From NCBI GenBank assembly GCA_003054495.1, contig CP028514.1, positions 732,501-796,500 on the forward strand: a stretch of 64,000 bases of DNA, written 5' to 3'. The notes beneath the pieces are model-generated. The model searched no databases and was not told the origin of the DNA. It worked only from the letters and a program-made list of their open reading frames with translations. Each line of letters opens with the position of its first letter. Within the stretch, counting starts at the first letter, position 1. Below are positions 38,788-48,238 of the stretch, piece after piece. This DNA comes from Carboxydocella thermautotrophica (lineage in GTDB: Bacteria > Bacillota > GCA-003054495 > Carboxydocellales > Carboxydocellaceae). The position numbers were made by a program, and so were the translations under genes.

Positions 38788-39471
38788 ATGATGGAACGGC
38801 TAATCGTGGACAAGGAACCGAAATCCCCCGTAGCGGAAGCATACCGGCGGCTGCGGACCAATATCCAGTATGCCAATGTGGCCCATGAACTGAAAACAAT
38901 ACTGTTTACCAGCGCTGGCCCGGGTGAGGGGAAGTCTTCGGTAGCGGCCAATTATGCCGCCCTGGTGGCCCAGCAGAAAAAGGAAGTAATCCTGGTGGAT
39001 TGTGATTTGCGCAGGCCCAGTTTGCACAGGATCTTTGACTTAAAAAACAGCCGGGGATTGACCAATGTCATGACCCATGATTTTGAACTAAAGGATGTTC
39101 TGCAGACTACCAGTGTGCCCGGGTTGAGGGTACTGACTTCTGGCCCGATTCCCCCCAATCCGGTAGAATTGCTGTCAGCAGAAGAAATGGAAAGTATACT
39201 GAGAAAGTTAAAAGAGATGGCAGATCTGGTGGTCATCGATACGCCGCCCATCCAGGCTGTAACGGATGCTCTGGTGCTGGCACCGAAGGTAGATGGGGTG
39301 GTGCTGGTGTTGATGGCAGCAGCGGTGAGCAGACAGCAGGCCCGACTGGCCAAAGAAGGGATTCAGCGGGTCGGGGGACGACTGCTGGGGGCTGTGTTGA
39401 ATGGGGTGGAAATGAAGAAGGGTAGTTATTATTACTATAATTATCATTATAGCTATGGGGTGAGCGAATAG
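38788..39471 (+). CDS. bacterial tyrosine kinase of the CpsD/YwqD type
   Basis: A 227-residue BY-kinase. Walker A (SAGPGEGKSSVAAN, near residue 43), Walker A' (VILVDCDLRRPSLHR) and Walker B (DLVVIDTPP) are intact, and the C-terminus carries a tyrosine cluster (YYYYNYHYSY) that is autophosphorylated in the family. It pairs with the Wzz-type protein, 10 bases upstream, to control polymer export. A second ATG at 38791 is an equally good start. No cognate phosphatase gene is in the window. Confidence 0.92.
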   Translation: MMERLIVDKEPKSPVAEAYRRLRTNIQYANVAHELKTILFTSAGPGEGKSSVAANYAALVAQQKKEVILVDCDLRRPSLHRIFDLKNSRGLTNVMTHDFELKDVLQTTSVPGLRVLTSGPIPPNPVELLSAEEMESILRKLKEMADLVVIDTPPIQAVTDALVLAPKVDGVVLVLMAAAVSRQQARLAKEGIQRVGGRLLGAVLNGVEMKKGSYYYYNYHYSYGVSE

Positions 39472-39496
39472 AAAACAGGAAGGAGAGGGGAAGAGA

Positions 39497-40861
39497 GTGG
39501 GGATTATCCGCAAAAGAGAACTTATCCGGGAGCTGATCTGGCTGGCCCAGGTACCGGTAGTCGGTGCAGCTGTGTTGACAGCGGCTATATTTCGTTTTGG
39601 CTGGATCGGGGCTATACCTGTCAATGATCGCTTGTTTTCCTTTTCAGCTGCTGTATTGTGGCTGCTGGCCGTCAAACTGGCGGAAGATAACCGTTTGATC
39701 TGGCAGGAACCGGGAAAGCAAATGATGCGCTTGCTCAAAACCTGGCTGGCATATATTTTTGCCTTGCTGGTGTTACTGGTAGGGATTAAGCTGGATATCA
39801 GCCGGGTGTTTCTGGGGGTATTTTCACTCTCGTTGCTATTATATAGCCTGCTTGCGCGTTTTGGTCTGCTCTGGTATGCCCGGCAGAGTCAAAAAGAGGA
39901 CAGGGTGCGCGTTTTGCTGGTGGGCAGTGGCGAAATGGCCAATTATGCCGTGCGGCATATAGAAGAGAAAACGGGACAAGATGTGCAGATTATTGGAATC
40001 CTGGGAGAAGCGCAGCTTCCCGGCATCCGCTGGCTGGGCACCGTCAATGAACTGGGGCGGGTGCTGCATGAGGAAGTGGTGGATGAAATCCTGATCGCCA
40101 TGCCGCTCAAGGATTATGAGGAATGGAAGTGGGTTATTGACCGGGGGGAAGAAGAAGGCAAAACGGTGCATTTGCTGGCAAACCTGGGTGAAAAACGGCT
40201 GATCAGAGGGCAGGCCGGTGAACTGGCGGATTTACCGGTGATTTCCTATATGCCGTCAAAGCAGAACATCTGGCAGAGGATGGCCAAAAGAGCTTTTGAT
40301 GTGGTCTTTTCCTCCCTGGTGCTGATTGGTGGAGCGCCGGTTTTCTTGCTGATTGCTATCCTGATTAAGCTGGATTCCAAAGGCCCGGTCTTTTTCATTC
40401 AGCCCCGGGTCGGCCTGAATGGCCGGATCTTCAAGATGATCAAGTTCCGCACCATGGTGCCGGATGCGGAAGCCCGGCTGAAAGAAGTGGCCCATCTCAA
40501 TGAAATGGACGGGCCGGTGTTCAAAATCACCAATGATCCGCGAATTACCAGGGTGGGCAAGTTTTTGCGCAAGACAAGCCTGGATGAGTTACCGCAGTTT
40601 ATCAACGTGCTGCTGGGAGATATGAGTGTGGTAGGACCGAGGCCGGCGCTGCCCCGGGAAGTGGCCCAGTATGATAGCCGCTATCGCAGGAGGCTGTCGG
40701 TGAAGCCAGGGATTACCTGTATCTGGCAGGTGTCGGGGCGAAATGATGTGAGTTTTGAAGAGTGGATGGGAATGGATATGGAGTATATAGATCGGGCCAG
40801 TTTGTGGCTGGATCTGGCGCTGGTGGTAAAGACGGTATTTAAAATGGCTGAGGGGAAGTAA
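39497..40861 (+). CDS. exopolysaccharide polyprenyl glycosylphosphotransferase (priming enzyme)
   Basis: A 454-residue PNPT-type enzyme. Four to five hydrophobic helices (residues 10-125) are followed by a Rossmann-like segment (VRVLLVGSGEMANYAVRHI) and a C-terminal sugar-transferase domain from about 255: KRAFDVVFSSLVLIG, PRVGLNGRIFKMIKFRTM, KTSLDELPQFINVLLGDMSVVGPRP. It moves the first sugar-phosphate to undecaprenyl phosphate. The GTG start follows AAGGAGAGGGG. It is the last GC-rich gene before the AT-rich island. Confidence 0.92.
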   Translation: MGIIRKRELIRELIWLAQVPVVGAAVLTAAIFRFGWIGAIPVNDRLFSFSAAVLWLLAVKLAEDNRLIWQEPGKQMMRLLKTWLAYIFALLVLLVGIKLDISRVFLGVFSLSLLLYSLLARFGLLWYARQSQKEDRVRVLLVGSGEMANYAVRHIEEKTGQDVQIIGILGEAQLPGIRWLGTVNELGRVLHEEVVDEILIAMPLKDYEEWKWVIDRGEEEGKTVHLLANLGEKRLIRGQAGELADLPVISYMPSKQNIWQRMAKRAFDVVFSSLVLIGGAPVFLLIAILIKLDSKGPVFFIQPRVGLNGRIFKMIKFRTMVPDAEARLKEVAHLNEMDGPVFKITNDPRITRVGKFLRKTSLDELPQFINVLLGDMSVVGPRPALPREVAQYDSRYRRRLSVKPGITCIWQVSGRNDVSFEEWMGMDMEYIDRASLWLDLALVVKTVFKMAEGK

Positions 40862-41058
40862 CGTTTCACAAAAATATAATACTTAATTTATTCTAAATCT
40901 TAAATAGTTTGTTTTCTTTTTAGCTACACACATATTGATATTTAAGAGCTTGGTTATGATCTTTGTTATTTTTATAACAAATCAACACATGCTTCAACTT
41001 GTTTGGCTGTATGGATTGCGTCAAGACATTTTTCATACTTATATAATGGAGAGTAGCT
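40862..41058. other. AT-rich gap marking the left edge of the island
   Basis: This stretch shows no ORF, no clear terminator and abruptly lower GC than the operon before it. A TATAAT at 41042-41047 lies only 12 bases before the next ATG, too close for a normal leader, and no -35 matches it. Confidence 0.5.
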
Positions 41059-42393
41059 ATGCTATACTTTATTATTGGAATTATTTCTATTATATTTTTT
41101 AGTGTCACTCTTAAAAGTATTAGAAAAGGTGCAAAGTTGTTTCTTTTATTGGTATTAATTATTCCATATTTTAAATTAGGTCATAGCTATTTTAATATGG
41201 AATATATTTATATAATATTTTTATTTATTGTATTGCTAATAAAAAGATTTTTTTCAAAAAAAGCAATAGTTTGGCCCAAGGTCGCCAATTATTACCTTAT
41301 GTTTGTAATGTATATTTTTTTTAATACTATTATTAATATAAACCATTATAGTGAAATTACTACTATATTTAAAAATTTTTTCTTTTATGTTAAACCTCTA
41401 ATACTGATGTTCATCTTTTCAAATATACAGTTAAACCACAGAGATGTAAGAAATCTTCTTGATTCTTTTGTATATTTATCTATTATTTTTTTAATATTTG
41501 AGATAGGGCAAATTAATAATAATGAGTTTATTACTAACATTACTTTAGAGTATTATAGCTCTCCTTCAAGGCTTTCTATCCAAAATTTAATAGAATTTTA
41601 TGGCGGTATTATACGAGGTGTTTCGGTTTTTGAACACCCTGCTTATGCATCAATATATTTTCTCTTATCGTTATGTATATCTATATATAGGTTATTATCC
41701 GGTATCCATGGCTTTAGATTTATAGCATGGCTTGTTCTTGTTTTTATAAATATAGTTGGTGGTTATTTAACAGCAAGTGCTACTTTTATTAGTGGGATTA
41801 TATTATTACTTTTGTTTTTATCATCATACTTATTATATAAGCGTAGATTTATTAGTTTAATTAAAATTTATTTTTGTGTGTTGATACTCATATATTTAAT
41901 TTCCCTAAATTGTAATTATTTATCTAATGGTGATGTAATCAAATACCAAATTGACAGGGTATATAATTTAGAAATATTTAATACTCGATTTAATTCTCAA
42001 AATGGATTCTTACTTGAAACAATAAGTCAAATAAAAAATAATTTTATTTTTGGGTTAGGAATTTTGAATTTTAATAATGTTTTTATTGGAGATTCTATGT
42101 GGGTGATAATTTTTTATTATGGAGGATTAGTTGGATTTATTATTTTTTCTACTTTCTTGATTCAAGTTATTCATAATTTTATTAAATTACAATATGATTT
42201 ACTTATTTTAGTTTTATGGGTGTATGTTTTTGTTATAACAGGCTTTGGTATACCTAGTTTTTTTACTCCGAGAATACAAGATTGGTTTTGGGCTTTTGTT
42301 AGTATAATGTGTGTAAAGAGATATTCAATCTATTTAGGAATTGGGAGAGGATATTATCGTGAGAAAATTGAAAGTTTTGCACATTTTACCTAA
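41059..42393 (+). CDS. Wzy-like polysaccharide polymerase
   Basis: A 444-residue very hydrophobic protein with about 10-12 membrane helices and an outer loop with conserved-looking RGVSVFEHPAYASIYFLLSL, which resembles the O-antigen ligase/Wzy superfamily. It would join repeat units on the outer face of the membrane. Sequence similarity in this superfamily is weak, so the call rests on topology and on its place between the priming enzyme and glycosyltransferases. Base use is strongly AT-rich. It overlaps the next gene by 35 bases. Confidence 0.7.
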   Translation: MLYFIIGIISIIFFSVTLKSIRKGAKLFLLLVLIIPYFKLGHSYFNMEYIYIIFLFIVLLIKRFFSKKAIVWPKVANYYLMFVMYIFFNTIININHYSEITTIFKNFFFYVKPLILMFIFSNIQLNHRDVRNLLDSFVYLSIIFLIFEIGQINNNEFITNITLEYYSSPSRLSIQNLIEFYGGIIRGVSVFEHPAYASIYFLLSLCISIYRLLSGIHGFRFIAWLVLVFINIVGGYLTASATFISGIILLLLFLSSYLLYKRRFISLIKIYFCVLILIYLISLNCNYLSNGDVIKYQIDRVYNLEIFNTRFNSQNGFLLETISQIKNNFIFGLGILNFNNVFIGDSMWVIIFYYGGLVGFIIFSTFLIQVIHNFIKLQYDLLILVLWVYVFVITGFGIPSFFTPRIQDWFWAFVSIMCVKRYSIYLGIGRGYYREKIESFAHFT

Positions 42394-43501
42394 ACTTGGG
42401 TTTGGCGGAGCGGAGCGATTGGTTTTAGATTTAGTTAGATTTAAAAAAAATGTAGATACTGGATTATGTATTTTATATAATAATATTAATCCTTTTTTTG
42501 AACAGGAATTAATCAGCATTAATACAAGATATTGGTATCTTAATAAAAAAAGAGGCTTTGATGTTTCTATGTTTAATAAAATTTTAACAATAATTAATGA
42601 TTTTGATCCAGATATTGTTCATACACATTTATATGTTCTAAGATATGCACTTGTTCCATCAATTTTAGCAAAAGTACCAGTAATAATACATACTGTTCAT
42701 AATGACCCTTATTATGAGGTCGATAAAGTAGGGAAAATTATTCACTATTTAGGATTTAAAAAACAAAATTTAATTCCAGTAAGTATTTCAAATTTAATTT
42801 GTGACAAGTTAAAAAAATTTTATCAGGTAGAATATTCTCCTGTAATTTATAATGGTGTAGATACTGAAAACTTTAATATGAGGTTAAATGACTCAACTAA
42901 AATTGATTTTAAAAAATATTTTGGAATACCAATCGATAAAAAAATTATTTTACACATTGGTAGGTTTGCTAGACAAAAAAATCATATACTTCTCGTAAAT
43001 GCATATATGATGATAAAAGAAAAGTTAAATGATACTATTCTCGTTCTTGTTGGTGATGGACCAGAAAGAGCAAAAATAGAGAGTTATGTAAAAGACAAAG
43101 ATTTGCAAAAAAATGTTTTTTTTCTAGGTGAAATATCAAATGTTAATTCCTTATACCAAATAGCTGATGTTTTTGTCTTATCCTCTGATTGGGAAGGGTT
43201 TCCATTAGTGTTATTGGAAGCGATGTCAGCAGGGTTACCCATTGTTTCGACAAACGTAGGAGGAATATCAGAAATTATAGAAGATAAGGTTACTGGGTTT
43301 TTAGTAGAACCAAGAGATACTTATGGACTTGCGTCAAAAATTATTGAAATCTTAAAAAATCAACAATTGGCATATAAGATAAAAAATAACTTAGAAAAAA
43401 GGGCTAAAGAATTTGATATTAGAAAAACCGTGGAGAATTACGAAAAATTATATTTAGAAATGCTTAAAAAATTTAAAACTAATCCTGAATTAGTGAATTA
43501 G
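42359..43501 (+). CDS. glycosyltransferase, GT4 family
   Basis: A 380-residue GT-B enzyme. KVLHILPKLGFGGAERLVLDL is the typical N-terminal acceptor-domain start; FPVILHIGRFARQKNH-like text (ILHIGRFARQKNH) opens the donor domain, and EGFPLVLLEAMSAGLPIVST holds the EX7E motif. It adds one sugar to the lipid-linked repeat unit; donor and linkage are unknown. GTG 42359 follows GGGAGAGG and is preferred over the upstream ATG 42341. AT-rich. Confidence 0.88.
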   Translation: MRKLKVLHILPKLGFGGAERLVLDLVRFKKNVDTGLCILYNNINPFFEQELISINTRYWYLNKKRGFDVSMFNKILTIINDFDPDIVHTHLYVLRYALVPSILAKVPVIIHTVHNDPYYEVDKVGKIIHYLGFKKQNLIPVSISNLICDKLKKFYQVEYSPVIYNGVDTENFNMRLNDSTKIDFKKYFGIPIDKKIILHIGRFARQKNHILLVNAYMMIKEKLNDTILVLVGDGPERAKIESYVKDKDLQKNVFFLGEISNVNSLYQIADVFVLSSDWEGFPLVLLEAMSAGLPIVSTNVGGISEIIEDKVTGFLVEPRDTYGLASKIIEILKNQQLAYKIKNNLEKRAKEFDIRKTVENYEKLYLEMLKKFKTNPELVN

Positions 43502-44435
43502 TCATAAATATCTTTTTAAATGTGCTATGTAAACATTTTAAGCCATTAAATTATCGTTTGCTGTTTAAAATTGGCACCTTGAAAAAGATAATAAAATCGA
43601 CTCTGTTTTTTGGGTTTAGCAAGAATTTAATATTGTCAAGGCTATGATTTTGGAATCCAATCTTATCAAAGCAGCTGGTCGAAAATTATAAGTGCATAGC
43701 GGATGCTTTTTTCAAGAAGTTCATCCGTGCTTTTTTGACTGTGATCCTTTCCTTCGCGAAGCTCTGTATTGACACAATAACCTTCCTAGCCAAGATAGGC
43801 AAAAGATAGGAACATAACCATCATGGACTTATATGTCCGTGAAAGACCATACTTTTTGGTACTGAATTATCGAATTGGGAAATATCGATATCCAAGAGGA
43901 ACCAATTCACGTTTACTGAGGTTGATTTCAGCGCCAGCAATTTTAATCACACGGGGGGATTCATCTAGAATAATAGCGTTTTACAGTCTCCTGCCATATC
44001 CAAACGTTGCGTAATGTTGGTTAACCTTGTTGATATTTAAACTAAATAAGAAGTCAACTCATCTTTACGAATAACTTCGATATAATCAAAATCATTTTTG
44101 CCCCTGGCATAAAAGACCAATATATGCTATTGCTCAATCACTATTACAAATCTTGAGGTTATCATTTTTTGTAAAGAAATTTTTAAAGACGATTAATAAA
44201 CCTAGTTTGCAGCAATAGTAAGCCGACTAATGCCATGCCGGAGTGGGTAGTTAAAAGTTTATTTGTGTGTCTAGCTGGAATCTCACGAGGCACAACGAGG
44301 TAAAATCTAATTTAAACAAAATTATGTTGTCATATCTTATTATTCTTGCCAATTCTACCTTGAGAACGAATTATACATCACAGATTCAGATTGGGTTAAT
44401 TTTATTTAAAGTGGTATGGGAAGTGTTTTGCAGTT
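43502..44435 (-). pseudogene. decayed coding stretch, unidentified
   Basis: This 930-base gap has no intact gene. On the minus strand, protein-like text appears in pieces that change frame and meet stops: around 44120-44035 (FYARGKNDFDYIEVIRKDEL), 43975-43830 (DESPRVIKIAGAEINLSKRE, then GYRYFPIR and a stop) and 43825-43690. This looks like a gene broken by frameshifts, possibly a transposase, but I cannot name the family. The nearby plus-strand 63-residue frame at 43823 is probably a shadow. Confidence 0.4.
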
Positions 44436-45524
44436 ATGAAGAATAAAATTTTATTAATTAGTCCATTGCCTCCTCCAATAGGAGGGATTAGTATCTGGAC
44501 TCAGAATATTTTAAATTCAAAAATTAAAGATTTATTTATTCATATTAACACTTCTAATGGTATCAATGCTAATTTAATACAAAAAATATATAAATTATAT
44601 AAATATATTTTTGATTTCTTGCAAAAAATTAATAAAGTTTACATTGTCCATATTAACACGTCTTCTTTTTTATCGTTTTATCAAAAATCAATTTTTGTAT
44701 TGTTATCAAAAATTTTTAAAAAGAAAGTGATTCTACATATACATAGTGGCAATTTTTTGGACTTTTACAATAATGCTAATCTTTTATTCAAAATTTATAT
44801 AAAAAAAATTTTGTTGATTAGCGATAGGGTTGCAGTATTATCTAACCAATGGGAAAAGCGTTTTAAAAGTATAGATTCAGAAATTAAAACAGTAGTATTG
44901 CCTAATTGGGTTGAAATGCCAAAAGAGGATTTTATGAGAAATTATAATAGTAGATGTGAACATACTAGAATAATTTTATATCTTGGTTCTATCATTGAAA
45001 ATAAGGGAATACACGATTTAATAAAAGCAATTTTTTTAATTAATAACAATTTAATAAATTTTAAAGTTTTAATAGCAGGAGCGGGGAAAGCTGAGTATGT
45101 TAGTAAATGCAAAAAAATGGTAACAAATATGGGGTTAGTAGATAAGGTTCATTTTATCAATGAAGTTTCTGGTAACGAGAAATATTTGTTACTACGTAAT
45201 GCTAGTATTTTTGTTTTGCCTTCATATTATGAAGGAATGCCTTTAGCTATGTTAGAAGCTATGTCATTTGGACTACCAATAATTGCAACAAAAGTAGGAT
45301 CAATTCCTGAAGTTATTGAAGAAGAGGTAAATGGTTTTTTATTTGAGGAAGGCGATGCAGAAAAACTAGCTCAAAAAATTCTATATATATTAAATAATTA
45401 TAAATTAGCTGAACAAATCGGAAAAAACAATATTGAAAAAATAAGCAAATATTTTTCTGATGAGGTTGTATTAAGAAAATTTGAAGAACTTTATTACAGT
45501 TTACAGGGGGGGAATTATGAGTAA
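44436..45524 (+). CDS. glycosyltransferase, GT4 family
   Basis: A 362-residue GT-B enzyme starting KILLISPLPPPIGGISIWTQ, with the donor-domain IILYLGSIIENKGIHDLIKA and the EX7E block EGMPLAMLEAMSFGLPIIAT followed by GSIPEVIEEEVNGFL. It probably acts on the exopolysaccharide repeat unit. Strongly AT-rich like its neighbours. No good ribosome site is visible before the ATG (GGTATGGGAAG is 20 bases upstream), so the start has moderate certainty. Its end overlaps the next start by eight bases. Confidence 0.88.
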   Translation: MKNKILLISPLPPPIGGISIWTQNILNSKIKDLFIHINTSNGINANLIQKIYKLYKYIFDFLQKINKVYIVHINTSSFLSFYQKSIFVLLSKIFKKKVILHIHSGNFLDFYNNANLLFKIYIKKILLISDRVAVLSNQWEKRFKSIDSEIKTVVLPNWVEMPKEDFMRNYNSRCEHTRIILYLGSIIENKGIHDLIKAIFLINNNLINFKVLIAGAGKAEYVSKCKKMVTNMGLVDKVHFINEVSGNEKYLLLRNASIFVLPSYYEGMPLAMLEAMSFGLPIIATKVGSIPEVIEEEVNGFLFEEGDAEKLAQKILYILNNYKLAEQIGKNNIEKISKYFSDEVVLRKFEELYYSLQGGNYE

Positions 45525-46746
45525 AAATGTAATATTCATAAGTACAAATTTTTCACCAGAAACGTGTCCGGGTGCAAAAAGAATAAAATTTTTTGCTGAA
45601 GAAATTAATAAAAAGAATAATGTAATAATAATTACGTTACTACCCAATTACCCACAAGGTGAAATATATAAAAATTATAGAACGACAAAAGTTATTACAA
45701 AATATTTAGAAAATAATATGACAGTATATAGAATTTACCCTCTAATAGTACCTAAAAATAGAATATTTCTTAGAGTTTTAGCAGAATTATATTTTGCTTT
45801 TATAAGTTTTTTATTAATATTATCATTTAGTAAAGTTGATTTGGTTGTCACTACAACACCATCTATGTTCCTAGGACCTACAGGTTTTGTTGCTAGTAAG
45901 CTTAAAAGAGCATTTTTCATTTGGGATATTAGAGATTTAATTTGGTTGTATGCGGCAGATATAATAAAAAAAAGATTTACTGCGAAGCTAATTGAAAAAT
46001 TGATAATTAAAATTGCTCATCGTGCTAATGGAATTATTACTACTACAGATTCTCAAAAAGAATATTTTATTGATAACGGTTGTTCACATAATAAAATACT
46101 AGTAATACCAAACGGTGTAGATGATGATTTTTATAGCTTTTTTTGTAACCAAATTCAGATAGATGATACATTTATGCCTCAAGAATATAAGGTGGTTTAT
46201 TCAGGACTTATTGGTTATCCGCAGGATTTATCTGTATTAGTGGAAACAGCAAAACTTATGCAAAATGATAAAAGAATAAAATTTATTATTGCAGGCCAAG
46301 GTGTAGAATATAAAAAAATTAAAAATTTAATACTTTCCAACCAATTAAGAAATATAGAATTACTTGGTTACTTAGATCAAGAAAAGATTAAAAAATTATA
46401 CAGGGATGCTCATATACTATTTGCGCACCTCAGGGATGACCAATCGCTGCGAACAGCCCAACCGTCAAAAATCTGGGAATATATGGCTGTTGGTAAACCG
46501 ATAATTTTTGCTGGTGAAGGTGAAAGTAAAAAAGTGTTAAACGAAGTAAGATGCGGAATTGTAGTACCTCCAAATAAACCTGAACAAATTGTTAAAGCTA
46601 TTTATGAGATTATAGAAAATTATCCACAATATTATTTAGAGTTTAAATCAAAAGCTCATAAATATATCTCAAAAAATCGTCTTAATAGTATTTTGGCTAA
46701 AAAATTTGAAAACTATGTCATGAATAAAATAGGTTTAAAAGATTAG
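45517..46746 (+). CDS. glycosyltransferase, WbuB-like GT4 family
   Basis: A 409-residue GT-B enzyme with the WbuB-type N-terminus (VIFISTNFSPETCPGAKRIKFFAEEI), a membrane-associated hydrophobic segment near residues 95-115, and a donor domain with YKVVYSGLIGYPQ and QPSKIWEYMAVGKPIIFAGEGES. WbuB relatives transfer amino sugars to lipid-linked precursors, so a similar role is likely. ATG 45517 follows AGGGGGGG, overriding the longer frame from 45481. It is the last AT-rich gene of the island. Confidence 0.86.
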   Translation: MSKNVIFISTNFSPETCPGAKRIKFFAEEINKKNNVIIITLLPNYPQGEIYKNYRTTKVITKYLENNMTVYRIYPLIVPKNRIFLRVLAELYFAFISFLLILSFSKVDLVVTTTPSMFLGPTGFVASKLKRAFFIWDIRDLIWLYAADIIKKRFTAKLIEKLIIKIAHRANGIITTTDSQKEYFIDNGCSHNKILVIPNGVDDDFYSFFCNQIQIDDTFMPQEYKVVYSGLIGYPQDLSVLVETAKLMQNDKRIKFIIAGQGVEYKKIKNLILSNQLRNIELLGYLDQEKIKKLYRDAHILFAHLRDDQSLRTAQPSKIWEYMAVGKPIIFAGEGESKKVLNEVRCGIVVPPNKPEQIVKAIYEIIENYPQYYLEFKSKAHKYISKNRLNSILAKKFENYVMNKIGLKD

Positions 46747-46755
46747 GAGGCCGAA

Positions 46756-47742
46756 ATGAACATCCTTGTCACCGGCGGCGCCGGCTACATCGGTAGCCAC
46801 ACCGTATACTACCTGCTCCAGCAGGGCTATCAGCCCATCGTGCTGGACAACCTCAGCACCGGCCATCGCCAGGCTGTACCATCTACCGTCCCCTTTTACC
46901 ATGGCGACATTGCCGACTCTGCCCTGGTCACCTTCATCATCGACCGGCACCAGATCAGCGGCGTCATCCATTTCGCCGCTAGCAGCCTGGTGGGAGAATC
47001 CATGGCCAACCCGGCCAAATACTTTGAAAACAACGTCGTCAAAACCATCCTCTTCCTCAACACCCTGCTCAAAACCGGAGTCAAGCACCTGGTTTTTAGT
47101 TCCACGGCAGCCGTCTACGGCGAGCCGCGGCAACTGCCCATTCGGGAAGAGGATCTCACAGAACCTACCAATGTCTACGGTCAGACCAAGCTCATGCTGG
47201 AACAGGTCATGGCTCAATATGCCAGGACCTATGATTTTCACTATGCTGCTTTACGCTATTTCAATGCCTGTGGTGCCCTGCCTGATGGCTCCATCGGCGA
47301 GGATCATCAGCCGGAAACCCACCTGATCCCTTTGATCCTGCAGGTGGCTAATGGCAGGCGGGATCACATTACCATCTATGGCCAGGATTATCCTACCCCT
47401 GATGGCACCTGCATTCGGGACTATATTCACGTCCTCGACCTGGCTGAAGCCCATTTGCTGGCCTTGCAATACCTCTGGAATGGGGGAGAATCCGGGCCTT
47501 TTAATCTGGGCAATGGCCAGGGTTTCTCCGTTCAGGAGGTCATCAGCGTCGCCCGCCAGGTGACCGGTCATCCTTTGCCGGTACAGATCGGTCCCCGGCG
47601 GCCGGGAGATCCGGCCCGGCTGGTGGCAGCAGCGGAAAAAGCCAGGCAGGTACTGAGCTGGCAACCTCGCTACCCTGATCTGGCGGCCATGGTGGCATCA
47701 GCCTGGGCCTGGCATCGCCAGCATCCTGATGGATTTAAGTAG
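46756..47742 (+). CDS. galE: UDP-glucose 4-epimerase
   Basis: A 328-residue extended SDR. NAD motif VTGGAGYIGSHTVYYL at the start, NLSTGHRQAV after it, the STAAVYGE serine block, and YGQTKLMLEQ with the catalytic Tyr-Lys near residue 146. It interconverts UDP-glucose and UDP-galactose, supplying donors to the glycosyltransferases. GC content jumps back up at its AGGAGG ribosome site, so the right edge of the AT-rich island lies about 46745. Confidence 0.93.
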   Translation: MNILVTGGAGYIGSHTVYYLLQQGYQPIVLDNLSTGHRQAVPSTVPFYHGDIADSALVTFIIDRHQISGVIHFAASSLVGESMANPAKYFENNVVKTILFLNTLLKTGVKHLVFSSTAAVYGEPRQLPIREEDLTEPTNVYGQTKLMLEQVMAQYARTYDFHYAALRYFNACGALPDGSIGEDHQPETHLIPLILQVANGRRDHITIYGQDYPTPDGTCIRDYIHVLDLAEAHLLALQYLWNGGESGPFNLGNGQGFSVQEVISVARQVTGHPLPVQIGPRRPGDPARLVAAAEKARQVLSWQPRYPDLAAMVASAWAWHRQHPDGFK

Positions 47743-47763
47743 AACTTTTCATTAAGAAAGGAA

Positions 47764-48201
47764 ATGGGAATGTTTGGACGGGGAAAATTGGTCTGGCTGG
47801 TACTGGGTTTTGGCTGGCTTCTTCTCATCTTCTGGTTTTCCAGTCAGCCCTTTGCCCTGCAGAGGGCTCTTTATTCTTCCTCCTTGCGGCATTTTCTTGC
47901 CCTGCTACCGGCACAGCTTACCTTCGTTGAAGCCGAATATCTTTTACGCAAGTTTGCCCATGTAGTTGAATATACTATCTTTGGTTTTATTCTCTTACGG
48001 GTGCTGGGCCGCTGGTGGCCAGCTCTGCTTTTCCTGCCTTTGATTGCTCTATTCGATGAACTCAACCAGCGCCAGATCAGTGGCCGCCATGGCCGCTGGC
48101 AGGATGTGCTGCTGGACTTGAGCATTTTTTATCTTTTGGCTATATTTAATTATTGTAGAGCAAAATTCAGGCAGGAAAAAACAAAATCTAACAGAAGATA
48201 A
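47764..48201 (+). CDS. VanZ-like membrane protein
   Basis: A 145-residue protein with three or four membrane helices. The VanZ-family features are VLGFGWLLLIFWFSSQP at the start, RKFAHVVEYTIFGFILLRVL in the middle and DELNQRQISGRHGRWQDVLLDL near the end. VanZ confers low-level teicoplanin resistance in enterococci, but most homologues have no assigned role. ATG 47770 is an alternative start with better spacing from AAAGGAAATGGG. It sits among sugar-nucleotide genes. Confidence 0.8.
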   Translation: MGMFGRGKLVWLVLGFGWLLLIFWFSSQPFALQRALYSSSLRHFLALLPAQLTFVEAEYLLRKFAHVVEYTIFGFILLRVLGRWWPALLFLPLIALFDELNQRQISGRHGRWQDVLLDLSIFYLLAIFNYCRAKFRQEKTKSNRR

Positions 48202-48238
48202 AAAATAATACTGTGTTTTACAGGGGGGAGTGAAGAGG

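Noticed and set aside
41042-41047. TATAAT as a promoter for the polymerase gene
   Set aside because: Only 12 bases before the start codon and without a -35 at normal distance; AT-rich composition makes chance occurrence likely.
43823-44014. 63-residue plus-strand frame in the AT-rich gap
   Set aside because: No ribosome site, and the opposite strand carries more protein-like text in the same interval.
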